Shown: positions 26,345 through 34,517 of the stretch, in pieces | Layout of the letters: every line of letters starts with the position of its first letter | Position numbering within the stretch: position 1 is the first letter of the stretch | Assembly: GCA_903889815.1 (NCBI GenBank) | Contig: CAISYX010000336.1 | Coordinates: 1 to 34,580 of the forward strand | Length of the DNA: 34,580 nucleotides | Direction of reading: 5' to 3' | DNA from: an uncultured Gammaproteobacteria bacterium | GTDB taxonomy: Bacteria; Pseudomonadota; Gammaproteobacteria; Pseudomonadales; Pseudohongiellaceae | Made by a program: the position numbers and the translations under genes | Notes under the pieces: generated by a model | What the model saw: only the letters and a program-made list of their open reading frames with translations | Told to the model about the DNA's origin: nothing | The model's database searches: none

Positions 26345-28597
26345 TCAGAAACGCAGCGTGTAATTCAGCTTCAATGCACCGCCGCTGGAGAGCGTCGAGA
26401 AGCGGCTGTCGGCGAGCGGGCCATCGTCATACAGCCAGTTGTTGCTCCACACCAGGAAGACGTCATTGCCGGGCTGCACGATCCAGCGCAGGCGCGCATA
26501 GAAGCCAACGACATTGGAGAGATCGTCGTACTGCACGTTGCCGGTGATGGCCGTCCAGGGGCTCAGATTCCAGGCCCAGGACAGGCGCACCAGGTTGGTG
26601 TCGAAGTCCCCCTGGGGCAGGCTGACCTGGTTGTGCTGGTACGTGGTGGTCAGCTGCATGCCGCCGCGTGAGCGAACGGTGCCGGAGAGGTCCAGCGTGT
26701 CGCGCTCGCCACCCCAGAACCCGGAATGTTCAAACTCGACAGTGCCGGACAGCATGCGGCGACCAGCCGTGCTGGCATCGATGGACCAGCTGTCGGAGTC
26801 ATAGTTGCCAGGCAGGATGCGGATGGCATCGGCGCCGCTGCCATACACGGTGAACGTGCGGTCAAGGCGCTCGAAGTTGCGGCCGATCTCGAAGCCCAGA
26901 CGGTCGCCGCTCTCGAAATTGATCTCCAGTGGCGTGATCTCGAGATTGCGGGTCAAGAGACGGTCGTCCAGATCCGTCAGATATTCGAACTCGATGCCGT
27001 GCTCCGTCTGCCGGATACTCTCCCAGCGTTCAGGGCGCGGAGCGAAGGTCAAAGTCGGCGCATGACGGCGGAAGCCGCGACGCTCCACGAAGCCAAGGGC
27101 CGGGTCCCACTGCTCGCCGAACTCGCGGTGCGAGGAACTCACCCGCAGCAGATCATTCGGGAACGACCAGTTCAGGCCGCGAGCACGCCGCTCGGAAGCA
27201 CTCAGATCGCCTCCGGCCAGAGGATCGGTGTGATACAGCATGAAGCCTTCGATCTGAGCGTTGTACTTGCCGAGAAACTGCGAGGTGTAGAAATCGAAAT
27301 CGGCGCCCACGGTGTGGCGGTCTTCCAGCGGCCCGGCGCCCGCCGGCGAATCCGAGGCGCGCCGCGTGTAGATCATGCCCACGTGGGACTGTTCGAACAG
27401 GCTGCGCTTCACGCGCCCGACGGTGAAATCCTCCGCTGCCCACGGGCGCGCTGTCCCGTTGCTGTTCTCCAGGGTGGTGTCGCCGGTGCGCACCTGATAG
27501 AGGCCCACCTCGTAGTTGCCGACCTGACCCCCCAGGCGTCCGCCGAAGTCGATCGGCACTTCCTGGCCGTCCACCAGTCCTATGCGGCGGCTGAAGAACG
27601 GGTCGGCCCCGCTGAGCGAGAACACCCCGGAACCCTCCAGGAAAAATTCGCGCTGCTCAGGGAAACGCAGCGGAAAGCGCGTCAGGTTCACCTGGCGGTT
27701 GTCCACTTCCACTTCCGCGAAGTCGGTGTTGATGGTCAGCGCCGTGCGCAGCGAGGGCGTCAGCGAGTAGGTGACGTCGATGCCCGCCGTGGCCTCAGAG
27801 CCGGCGTTCGCACCCGCGCCGGGGCCGCGGTTGGTCGAGGCGTTGATGAAGGGCTTGAGCTCGATGCCCCGGCCCTGACTCAGCCCGCTCAGGCCGCGCA
27901 GCTCGCCCGTGTACACCGGCCGGAACAGGCCCTCGGCCCGCCGCCAGCCATTCCAGAGAATCTCTTCGTTGTAGCGTCGGATGGTGCGCTGGAAATTGAT
28001 GCCCCAGGTGGTGAGCGCGGGGTCGAAATTGAGTGTCGAAAACGGGATGCGGATTTCCACCGACCAGCCATCGTTCTGTATGGCAGTGCGCATGTTCCAG
28101 ATGCCGTTCCAGCGCTTGTTGAAGCCGCCACCGCCTTGAATCAGGCCATCGCCCAGCAGGCCGGCAGGATTGGTCTCGAAGAAATAGCCGGTGCGGTTGT
28201 CGTCGAAGGTGCTGATGATCCACATGAAGCGGTCGTCGGTGCCCAGCCCGGCGTCGCGCTGCAGCTGATAGGCCAGGATGCCGTCGGGGTCGGAATCAAA
28301 CAGCATGGCGCCGATGTACAGGGCCTCGTCGTCATAGAGCACGCGGATCTCGGTGGGCTCGCTCGGCTCGCCGCCTTCCACCGGCTCCTGCTGACGGAAC
28401 TGCGTGATGGGCGTGGCCAGGGCCCAGACATCTTCGTCCAGATGCCCGTCCAGCTCCACCTCGCTCTGCGCCGGCATGCGGGCGGCCTGCATGGCAGGGC
28501 GCACGTCGGTGGTGGTGATGGGGGTCTGAGCAAGCCCCTGTGAGGTCAGGAGGGATGTCGTCAACAGCAGAAGGGCGGTGCATTGATCTCTTGTCAT
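26345..28597 (-). CDS. DUF5916 outer-membrane protein with N-terminal CBM9-like domain
   Basis: VELDGHLDEDVWALATPITQFRQQEPVEGGEPSEPTEIRVLYDDEALYIGAMLFDSDP...GWSVEIRIPFSTLNF...GINFQRTIRRYNEE; beta-barrel C-terminus ending LNYTLRF. Confidence 0.88.
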   Translation of the reverse strand: MTRDQCTALLLLTTSLLTSQGLAQTPITTTDVRPAMQAARMPAQSEVELDGHLDEDVWALATPITQFRQQEPVEGGEPSEPTEIRVLYDDEALYIGAMLFDSDPDGILAYQLQRDAGLGTDDRFMWIISTFDDNRTGYFFETNPAGLLGDGLIQGGGGFNKRWNGIWNMRTAIQNDGWSVEIRIPFSTLNFDPALTTWGINFQRTIRRYNEEILWNGWRRAEGLFRPVYTGELRGLSGLSQGRGIELKPFINASTNRGPGAGANAGSEATAGIDVTYSLTPSLRTALTINTDFAEVEVDNRQVNLTRFPLRFPEQREFFLEGSGVFSLSGADPFFSRRIGLVDGQEVPIDFGGRLGGQVGNYEVGLYQVRTGDTTLENSNGTARPWAAEDFTVGRVKRSLFEQSHVGMIYTRRASDSPAGAGPLEDRHTVGADFDFYTSQFLGKYNAQIEGFMLYHTDPLAGGDLSASERRARGLNWSFPNDLLRVSSSHREFGEQWDPALGFVERRGFRRHAPTLTFAPRPERWESIRQTEHGIEFEYLTDLDDRLLTRNLEITPLEINFESGDRLGFEIGRNFERLDRTFTVYGSGADAIRILPGNYDSDSWSIDASTAGRRMLSGTVEFEHSGFWGGERDTLDLSGTVRSRGGMQLTTTYQHNQVSLPQGDFDTNLVRLSWAWNLSPWTAITGNVQYDDLSNVVGFYARLRWIVQPGNDVFLVWSNNWLYDDGPLADSRFSTLSSGGALKLNYTLRF
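26701..26749 (-). repeat. 49-bp exact inverted repeat, copy B (inside DUF5916 gene)
   Basis: cgctcgccaccccagaacccggaatgttcaaactcgacagtgccggaca; encodes SGTVEFEHSGFWGGER of the minus-strand gene. Confidence 0.97.
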
Positions 28598-29001
28598 GTT
28601 CTCTCCATGGCAGAAAACGGAAGATCAATCGTGACCTTGCTGAATTCCCCGGGGTGGTCGGACTGCCTGACGGCAGTGCCGGGCAATGTCACATAGACCC
28701 GGATTGCGGTCAAAACTTTTGCGGGAATCCTCTGGTCGAAGTCGGCCGAAAGTCAATTTCATTCAACTGCCCTTCTCAATCAACTGACCATCAATGTACT
28801 TGTGCAGCACACTTGAAACGAGTGTTTGACAAGGGATTCCTTGATGGGGGCGTCCTTGTCCTTGACGATGAAGACCAGCAACGCCAGCAGCATTGCGAAT
28901 TTTTCATCGATCGGTCCTCGCAGGTTCTTGTTGAATTTGGTTTGATCACGCGCCGCGCGCGAAACGCTCTTCGCAGTATGTCCGACTTGATCAACATCAG
29001 G

Positions 29002-29023
29002 TATGCGCATAGGCTATGCGCAT
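29002..29023. promoter_or_regulatory. Tandem operator of ccdAB
   Basis: TATGCGCAT-aggc-TATGCGCAT; two copies of palindrome ATGCGCAT (29003-29010, 29016-29023) just upstream of ccdA. Confidence 0.65.
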
Positions 29024-29044
29024 CAGGCACAAGGAGCAATCATC

Positions 29045-29290
29045 ATGAATTACGCGTTCAACCCGCAAGCCCCCAAGAAGCCCACCAATGTGAGCATCAA
29101 CAGCGACTTGCTGGAGAAAGCGAGGAGCCTGAACATCAATCTATCCGCGACATTGGAGCACGCCCTGGCCGAGCATCTGAAGGCCGAGCAACGCGCCCAA
29201 TGGTTACGCGAAAATGCCAATGCCATTCAGGCCTATAATCAATTTGTGGAAACCAATGGCACCTTCAGTGACAGCGTCAGGAAATTCTGA
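29045..29290 (+). CDS. ccdA: CcdA-family antitoxin
   Basis: KKPTNVSINSDLLEKARSLNINLSATLEHALAEHLKAEQRAQWLRENANAIQAYNQFVETNGTFSD; AAGGAG SD. Confidence 0.93.
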   Translation: MNYAFNPQAPKKPTNVSINSDLLEKARSLNINLSATLEHALAEHLKAEQRAQWLRENANAIQAYNQFVETNGTFSDSVRKF

Positions 29291-29607
29291 TGAGCCAGTT
29301 CTGTGCGTACAAGAACACAAGCCCGGCAAGTCGCACTCTGTATCCATTCCTGCTGGAAATACAGAGTGACTTGCTTAGCGGCCTGCGCACCACCCTCGTC
29401 ATTCCGCTGACATCTGCAAAGATCGCTGCTCCGATCAGCCTCTCCAGGCTCAACCCAACACTCACACTGGATGGCAAGCACTTCACGGTCATGACGCAGG
29501 ACATCGCTGGCATTGACCGCTCACAGCTCGGCCCGCTGGCGCATGATCTGACGGCTCACCGTGCCGAAATTGTGGCAGCGGTGGATTTTGTGCTGTTTGG
29601 CATCTAA
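29290..29607 (+). CDS. ccdB: CcdB-family toxin
   Basis: TGATG overlap with ccdA; YPFLLEIQSDLLSGLRTTLVIPL...SRLNPTLTLDGKHFTVMTQDIAGI...FGI C-terminus. Confidence 0.93.
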   Translation: MSQFCAYKNTSPASRTLYPFLLEIQSDLLSGLRTTLVIPLTSAKIAAPISLSRLNPTLTLDGKHFTVMTQDIAGIDRSQLGPLAHDLTAHRAEIVAAVDFVLFGI

Positions 29608-29761
29608 GTCCTTTGCAGCTGTGAATGATCAAGCATCTGCTTCCGCCCGCAACGATGATTGTGACAGGGCTGTGTGTGGGTATCTGAGAAAACTCATTTT
29701 TCTTTCTCAATTTCTGGAACACAGATTCATCATCTGCGGGTGACTGAGGAGGGCTGAGCGA

Positions 29762-30823
29762 TTACAAAAGCTCAGCCTGCAGCACACCGCGCCCGGCGCG
29801 CGCCCGCAACTGGCCGCAGCCGGCGTCCACGTCCTGCCCGGCGCTGTTGCGCACCTTGGTCAGCACATGGCGACTGTGCAGGTAGGTGACGATCTCGCGG
29901 ATACGTTCAGCATCCGGACGCTCGTAGCGCACCCCATTGCTGGCATCCAGCCCCGTGCCTTCCAGCGAATTGAAAGGGATGACGTTCAGCAGTGCGTACT
30001 TGCCTTTGAACAGGCGCAGGATTTCGTCGAGCTCGTCCTGCCCGTCGTTGATGCCCTTCAGAAGCGTCCATTGGTACTGGATGGGATAACCCGTCTCGCG
30101 CGCGTACGCCTCACCCAGTTCAATCAGTTCGTCCGGCGCAATTTTCGGCGCGCGGGGCAGCAGGTGTTCGCGCAAGTCAGCCTTGGTGGTGTGCAGGGAC
30201 AAGGCCAGTGCCGGGCGCACGCGTTGCCGTGGCAGCAGGTCGAACACGCGGCGGTCGCCCACCGTGGAGAACACCAGATTCTTGTGGCCGATGCCGCCCT
30301 CAGTGCCCAGCAGAGTGATGGCCTCCAGCACATTGTCGAGATTGTGGGCAGGCTCGCCCATGCCCATGAACACCACTTTCTTCACCGGGCGCAGCCGGCG
30401 CGCGAGCACCACCTGTGCCACGATCTCCAGGCTGCTCACCTGACGAATCAGGCCGCTCTTGCCCGTCATGCAGAAGCGGCAGCCCACAGCACAGCCCACC
30501 TGGGTGGACACGCACAGCGCGTCGCGCGGCAGCAGCACGCTTTCGATCATCTGCCCGTCGGCAAGCCTGACCAGCAAGCGCACCGAGTCATCGGCACCGG
30601 GATGTTGGGAATGAATCTGCGCCACGGCATCCAGCGCGTCGCTGAGTGCAGGCAAGCCAGTGCGCACCGACAGCGGCAGGAAGTGTTCCTGTGGCTGAAG
30701 GCGCGGCCCTGCGCCCAACGCCTTGCCGTTGAGCCACGCCCGCAACACCCGGCCACGGTGGACGGGCAGGGCCTTGAGGGTGAGCAGGCGTTGGTCGAGG
30801 TCGGCAAGAGTGAGTAACGGCAT
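29762..30823 (-). CDS. RlmN/Cfr-like radical SAM RNA methyltransferase
   Basis: CAVGCRFCMTG (CxxxCxxC), VVFMGMGEPAHNLDNV, STVGD, ALSLHTTKADLREHLLP, SAGQDVDAGCGQLRA. Confidence 0.92.
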   Translation of the reverse strand: MPLLTLADLDQRLLTLKALPVHRGRVLRAWLNGKALGAGPRLQPQEHFLPLSVRTGLPALSDALDAVAQIHSQHPGADDSVRLLVRLADGQMIESVLLPRDALCVSTQVGCAVGCRFCMTGKSGLIRQVSSLEIVAQVVLARRLRPVKKVVFMGMGEPAHNLDNVLEAITLLGTEGGIGHKNLVFSTVGDRRVFDLLPRQRVRPALALSLHTTKADLREHLLPRAPKIAPDELIELGEAYARETGYPIQYQWTLLKGINDGQDELDEILRLFKGKYALLNVIPFNSLEGTGLDASNGVRYERPDAERIREIVTYLHSRHVLTKVRNSAGQDVDAGCGQLRARAGRGVLQAELL

Positions 30824-31039
30824 GGGCAGATGCTAGCACCTGGGGGTCGGGGGTGCATTTCAAAACGTGGTTTCACATCGCAATTTGCCCTGTGGGATGA
30901 CTTGTCCAGCATTACTGCTGTGCGTGAAAAAAATGAGGCAGGAATCGGCACTGGTGATGAAACGTGATCCAGCCACGAAAGCCTCTCGTAAGTTTTACCA
31001 AGTGGCTGTGTCCGAAAACCTGCTGGAGCAGAATTTTTT

Positions 31040-31867
31040 ATGAAAGCGTTTACACATTTGATGTTGGCAGTTGTCACCCATGCGCTCTTTGCTCAAGCCG
31101 CGTTGGCGCAGGACGCAAATACAGCGTTGGTGCCGCTGCCCTCTATCGACGACTTCACCAAGGGCAATGACGGATTCAGCTTCGGGCTGGGCCTGGGGCT
31201 TGAATACGAATCTGCCTATGAAGGGTCGGATGAATTCGGCTTCGAAGCCAGCCCCGCTGGTGCGGTGCAATGGCGCCGAGGGGATGACATTTTCTACTGG
31301 GCCGGCGAGGCGCTGGGGTGGCGCGGACTTCGTTCTGACACGTGGCTGTTCCAGGCCACCGTGGGCTTCGATGAAGGACGCGAAGAAGGGGATTCCGATG
31401 ACGGACGATTGAACGGACTCGGTGATTCAGGAGAGAGCACCGAAGTCGTGCTGCAGGCGCGGCGTGCGTTCGATGCCGACTGGCGCTACTGGCTGGATGG
31501 CCGAGTCGTCACGGGTGACAACGGCAGCCTTGGTCTTTTTGGCGTGGGGCGACGCTTCGGCGAACAAGCGGACGGTTCCGGCTCTGACTTTTCCATCGTG
31601 GCGGTTTTTCACGACAGCGATCGCGTCAATAACAATTTTGGCATCACTGCCGCGCAGTCAGCGGCGTCCGGACTGAAGCAGACGGAACTGAGCGGAGGAT
31701 TTCGCTCGATTGGCTTCAACTACACGTATCGCAATTACATCAATGACAACTGGCAGCTGTTTGGCGAGGTGCTCTACGAGCGTTTTGGCAGCGACGTGGC
31801 AGATAGCCCAATTACACGCAGCAACTATGAAGCGGAAGTGGGCGTAGGGTTCATTTACGCGTTCTAG
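31040..31867 (+). CDS. MipA/OmpV family outer membrane protein
   Basis: Signal peptide; LGLGLEYESAYEGSDEFGFEASPAGAVQWRRGDDIFY...SPITRSNYEAEVGVGFIYAF. Confidence 0.88.
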   Translation: MKAFTHLMLAVVTHALFAQAALAQDANTALVPLPSIDDFTKGNDGFSFGLGLGLEYESAYEGSDEFGFEASPAGAVQWRRGDDIFYWAGEALGWRGLRSDTWLFQATVGFDEGREEGDSDDGRLNGLGDSGESTEVVLQARRAFDADWRYWLDGRVVTGDNGSLGLFGVGRRFGEQADGSGSDFSIVAVFHDSDRVNNNFGITAAQSAASGLKQTELSGGFRSIGFNYTYRNYINDNWQLFGEVLYERFGSDVADSPITRSNYEAEVGVGFIYAF

Positions 31868-31907
31868 GGCGCGTAACGGAGTGCAGTTCACTACATTGTC
31901 AGGCGCC
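31868..31907. other. Weak attC-like inverted repeat at the array edge
   Basis: ggcgcgtaacggagtgcagttcactacattgtcaggcgcc: imperfect inverted repeat with GTAAC/GTCAGGC ends. Confidence 0.3.
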
Positions 31908-31975
31908 GAATCTGACATGAATGTCATTGTCATGGAAGAAACAAGGTTCCAGTGTGACAAGCGCAACAATATCGT

Positions 31976-32060
31976 CAGTAACACTCTGCAACTGGCTTAT
32001 GGCCATGGCTTCTGCGTGCTGGTTTCCTCAATAGCGAGCCGCATGTAGCTGTTGTCAGGC
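31976..32060 (-). other. Degenerate attC-like site 3' of the monooxygenase gene
   Basis: Minus strand GCCTGACAACAGCT...GAGTGTTACTG; imperfect inverted symmetry; core GCCTGAC differs from RYYYAAC at one base. Confidence 0.4.
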
Positions 32061-32067
32061 CGCTGCG

Positions 32068-32439
32068 CTACGGACCGACGCATAGATTGGGTACCGTGAG
32101 CCGCGTGAAGAGATGAGGGGACGCCACGGCACTGGAAGGATAGTGCCCAAGCGCCTGCTTGAACTCGGGATGGTTGAACGCCGCCCGAAAATGGGCCACG
32201 GACTCCCACAACGCGTAGTTCATGAATACCGTGCTTCCTGCAATGCCTTGATGCAACTGCGTTGAGATGTAGCCTGGCTGCTGTTTCATCCAGTTCGCAT
32301 CGGCTTCCCATGCCTTCAACAGGGCTGGGATTTCTTCCGCTGCCACCTGAAAGACGTTCACCAATACAACAGGTGAGACGTCGGTATTGATCTGCTGAAA
32401 AATCGGGACGTTTTGGTCCAGTGGCTTGAGTTGTAGCAT
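32068..32439 (-). CDS. Antibiotic biosynthesis monooxygenase (ABM)-like protein
   Basis: PVVLVNVFQVAAEEIPALLKAWEADANWMKQQPGYISTQLHQGIAGSTVFMNYALWESVAHFRAAFNHPEF. Confidence 0.88.
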   Translation of the reverse strand: MLQLKPLDQNVPIFQQINTDVSPVVLVNVFQVAAEEIPALLKAWEADANWMKQQPGYISTQLHQGIAGSTVFMNYALWESVAHFRAAFNHPEFKQALGHYPSSAVASPHLFTRLTVPNLCVGP

Positions 32440-32449
32440 GTGGTAACTC

Positions 32450-32677
32450 CTATGGTTGTCTTGTGCTGGAACCGTACTTCAGAACTTCGGAGGCTCTGCA
32501 TGTCACTGGGTTCAATTGATAATCTCCACTGTGCTTGATTTCATCTCGTACGAATACGAAGCACGCTCTGGCAATCTCTACCAGGTCATCACCGCCACTC
32601 GACAGCGCGAGGGCTTTTCTCACCACTTCAGGATGATCCGAGTCTACATACTTGCCTGGCTTCAGGAACTCATTCAT
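32450..32677 (-). pseudogene. Truncated transglutaminase-like protein (N-terminal part only)
   Basis: MNEFLKPGKYVDSDHPEVVRKALAL...FVFVRDEIKHSGDYQLNPVTCRASEVLKYG then abruptly SSTRQP*; the catalytic Cys region expected after KYG is absent. Confidence 0.65.
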
Positions 32678-32696
32678 CTAGATAATTTCTCTGGAG

Positions 32697-32760
32697 TGCT
32701 AACGCAGAGCATCAGCCTCCGCCGTGCCGAAAGCGGTCGGCCTGCATGCGGTTGTTGGGC
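32697..32760 (-). other. attC recombination site
   Basis: Minus strand GCCCAACAACCGCATGCAGGCCGACCGCTTTCGGCACGGCGGAGGCTGATGCTCTGCGTTAGCA: RYYYAAC at 5' end, GTTAG at 3' end, imperfect stem. Confidence 0.75.
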
Positions 32761-32783
32761 CGCCTTGCTTGGTCGATGACAAT

Positions 32784-33263
32784 CTACTGCGATTCTCTTG
32801 CATCCCTATTTGCCTTGTAAGTACTCCACACAGACAGAACCAGCATGAACACTGCCAGCGGCAAAATAATTTGATTACCAATTGCGCCGGGAGGGGGATG
32901 GGCAAATGTGACTGGCTTCAAATATCCAACCAGTTCGCGCAAAAGAACTTCCAGAATGAGCATCAGGTACATGAATGACACTAGCGACCTGTACCGAAAG
33001 ACAACCAGCAACTGAATCACAGCAAAGAGCAACTGCGAACTCCCCCACAGACCAAATGCAAAGATAATTCCGTCCGCACCAGCCACCGAGAGATCCATTC
33101 CGGCGATGCTACCCGCTCCGCCATCTGGAGAGAGTAGATGGATGCAACTTCGTACGGTACTGACGACAGCAAAAAAGGCGAACACGTAGAATGGCAGTTT
33201 CACTCCACGGATGGTGTTATCAATTGGAACAGGCAGGATAGTTTGAAAAATAGCTTGTGGCAT
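32784..33263 (-). CDS. Small membrane protein, probably 4 TM helices, cassette-borne
   Basis: Hydrophobic stretches FYVFAFFAVVSTV, GIIFAFGLWGSSQLLFAVIQLLVVF, SFMYLMLILEVLL, IILPLAVFMLVLSVW; flanked by two attC-like sites. Confidence 0.65.
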   Translation of the reverse strand: MPQAIFQTILPVPIDNTIRGVKLPFYVFAFFAVVSTVRSCIHLLSPDGGAGSIAGMDLSVAGADGIIFAFGLWGSSQLLFAVIQLLVVFRYRSLVSFMYLMLILEVLLRELVGYLKPVTFAHPPPGAIGNQIILPLAVFMLVLSVWSTYKANRDARESQ

Positions 33264-33344
33264 TTTGTCTCTTCGAACTCAAAGTTACTGGGCTTGGCTT
33301 AATGAACATACAGACTGGTTGTTTTACAGGTCACGATTGGGTCT

Positions 33345-33416
33345 GGCTAACGATCAAGCTCACCGGCGGCAATGGAGCGCAGCGAAATTGTCGTCGGGTG
33401 CAGCGCCTTGTTAGGC
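33345..33416 (-). other. attC recombination site
   Basis: Minus strand GCCTAACAAGGCGCTGCACCCGACGACAATTTCGCTGCGCTCCATTGCCGCCGGTGAGCTTGATCGTTAGCC: GCCTAAC...GTTAGCC with imperfect inverted symmetry. Confidence 0.85.
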
Positions 33417-33559
33417 ATTCTTGAGACTCATTGGGGAAAAAAGTCTAGATGTTGTCACGAAGCGCTTGATGGAGAGATCCTCATCATCTTTTGACATATC
33501 TCGAAGTATCCATCCAACCGGGTTTCTGGCAAACGTCTTTGCCCCTCCGACAGCTACGT

Positions 33560-34450
33560 TTACTGACCAGTCACTTCGCGCAATAAATCAAGCGCTCTGC
33601 GCTGAGTATCGGCGGTCGCCTCGGGATCGTAACGATGCGGCAACAGATCAAAGTCAGCCTTGTTGTCGAACCAGTGGGTTGCCCCAGCATATTCGATGAA
33701 TTCCGACTGCGCGCCACTTTCGCGCAGTTTGGCCATGCGCTTCTGACACGGCTCGAACGGAACATTTTCATCGCCCGTTCCCATGAACACGAGCGCCCGG
33801 GTCCCGCTGGGCAACGAACGCGTGTATGAATGGCTGCCGAAGCCGCAATACGGATAGAAGGCAATGATCGCCCGGAATTGTGCTGGCTTGGGCGCACGCC
33901 AATCGAGCAGGTTCGGCGGACGCTTGTTCAGGCTGACGAAGTGGAGCAGGTCCCAGACCGTCCAGCCTCCATGACTCCATCCTGCCAAGACGATGTTTGA
34001 TTGATCGACGACGGGCGGGAATTCCAAGCGATCCAATGCCACCGCAATGTCGCCAGCCCGCTCGAAGCCGTAGATGCCTTCGCCCTCACATGCGACGGCC
34101 TCGATCGCCTTGGGGTCGGTCAAGCCACGCGCGGCAAAGCTATCCACATATAAGACTGCGTAGCCGGCTGCCATGAAAACGGCCCGCCATCGCTCATGGT
34201 GAGGACGCCAGCCGAGACATCCTGGCGCCATCACTACCATCGGAACCGGCACCACGGCCGTTTTCGGCATAGTCAGGGTCACATGGGGCGCTAGCGTTCT
34301 CCAGAGCTCGTCGCTCGATTGCGCCTTGCTCAACCAGCGCGCGGAGAATGTAGTCACACCGTCCATCAGCGAGCTAGCCCATACCAGCGCTACGCACGCA
34401 GCCAGCACCAATACACCAATCCATAATTTGGCATGTTGCTTTAGCGGCAT
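33560..34450 (-). CDS. Dienelactone-hydrolase-like alpha/beta hydrolase with N-terminal TM/signal anchor
   Basis: VLAGWSHGGWTVWD (GxSxG), VFMGTGDENVPFEPC, ATHWFDNKADFD; start at 34450 because the longer ORF start (34492) would cross the cassette boundary at 34474. Confidence 0.85.
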   Translation of the reverse strand: MPLKQHAKLWIGVLVLAACVALVWASSLMDGVTTFSARWLSKAQSSDELWRTLAPHVTLTMPKTAVVPVPMVVMAPGCLGWRPHHERWRAVFMAAGYAVLYVDSFAARGLTDPKAIEAVACEGEGIYGFERAGDIAVALDRLEFPPVVDQSNIVLAGWSHGGWTVWDLLHFVSLNKRPPNLLDWRAPKPAQFRAIIAFYPYCGFGSHSYTRSLPSGTRALVFMGTGDENVPFEPCQKRMAKLRESGAQSEFIEYAGATHWFDNKADFDLLPHRYDPEATADTQRRALDLLREVTGQ

Positions 34451-34467
34451 GTATCGTCCTCGCGCGG

Positions 34468-34517
34468 GCCTAACATTTGTATAGTGCGCCAACGCACTAT
34501 TTGAACAGCATATGGCC
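34468..34517 (-). other. Candidate attC/attI junction upstream of the hydrolase cassette
   Basis: Minus strand ATAGTGCG-TTGG-CGCACTAT hairpin followed by ...ATGTTAGGC (consensus GTTRRRY); left core poorly conserved. Confidence 0.5.

Noticed and set aside
26726-28543. 605-aa plus-strand ORF antisense to the DUF5916 gene
   Set aside because: Same antisense artefact; the opposite strand has clear CBM9/DUF5916 motifs.
28661-28681. actgcctgacggcagt hairpin downstream of the DUF5916 start region
   Set aside because: Short 6-bp stem without a U-tract or clear promoter context; insufficient to call a terminator or operator.
28780-29010. 76-aa minus ORF upstream of ccdA
   Set aside because: Overlaps the ccdA operator, no SD and no family recognised; possibly gene debris but not supportable.
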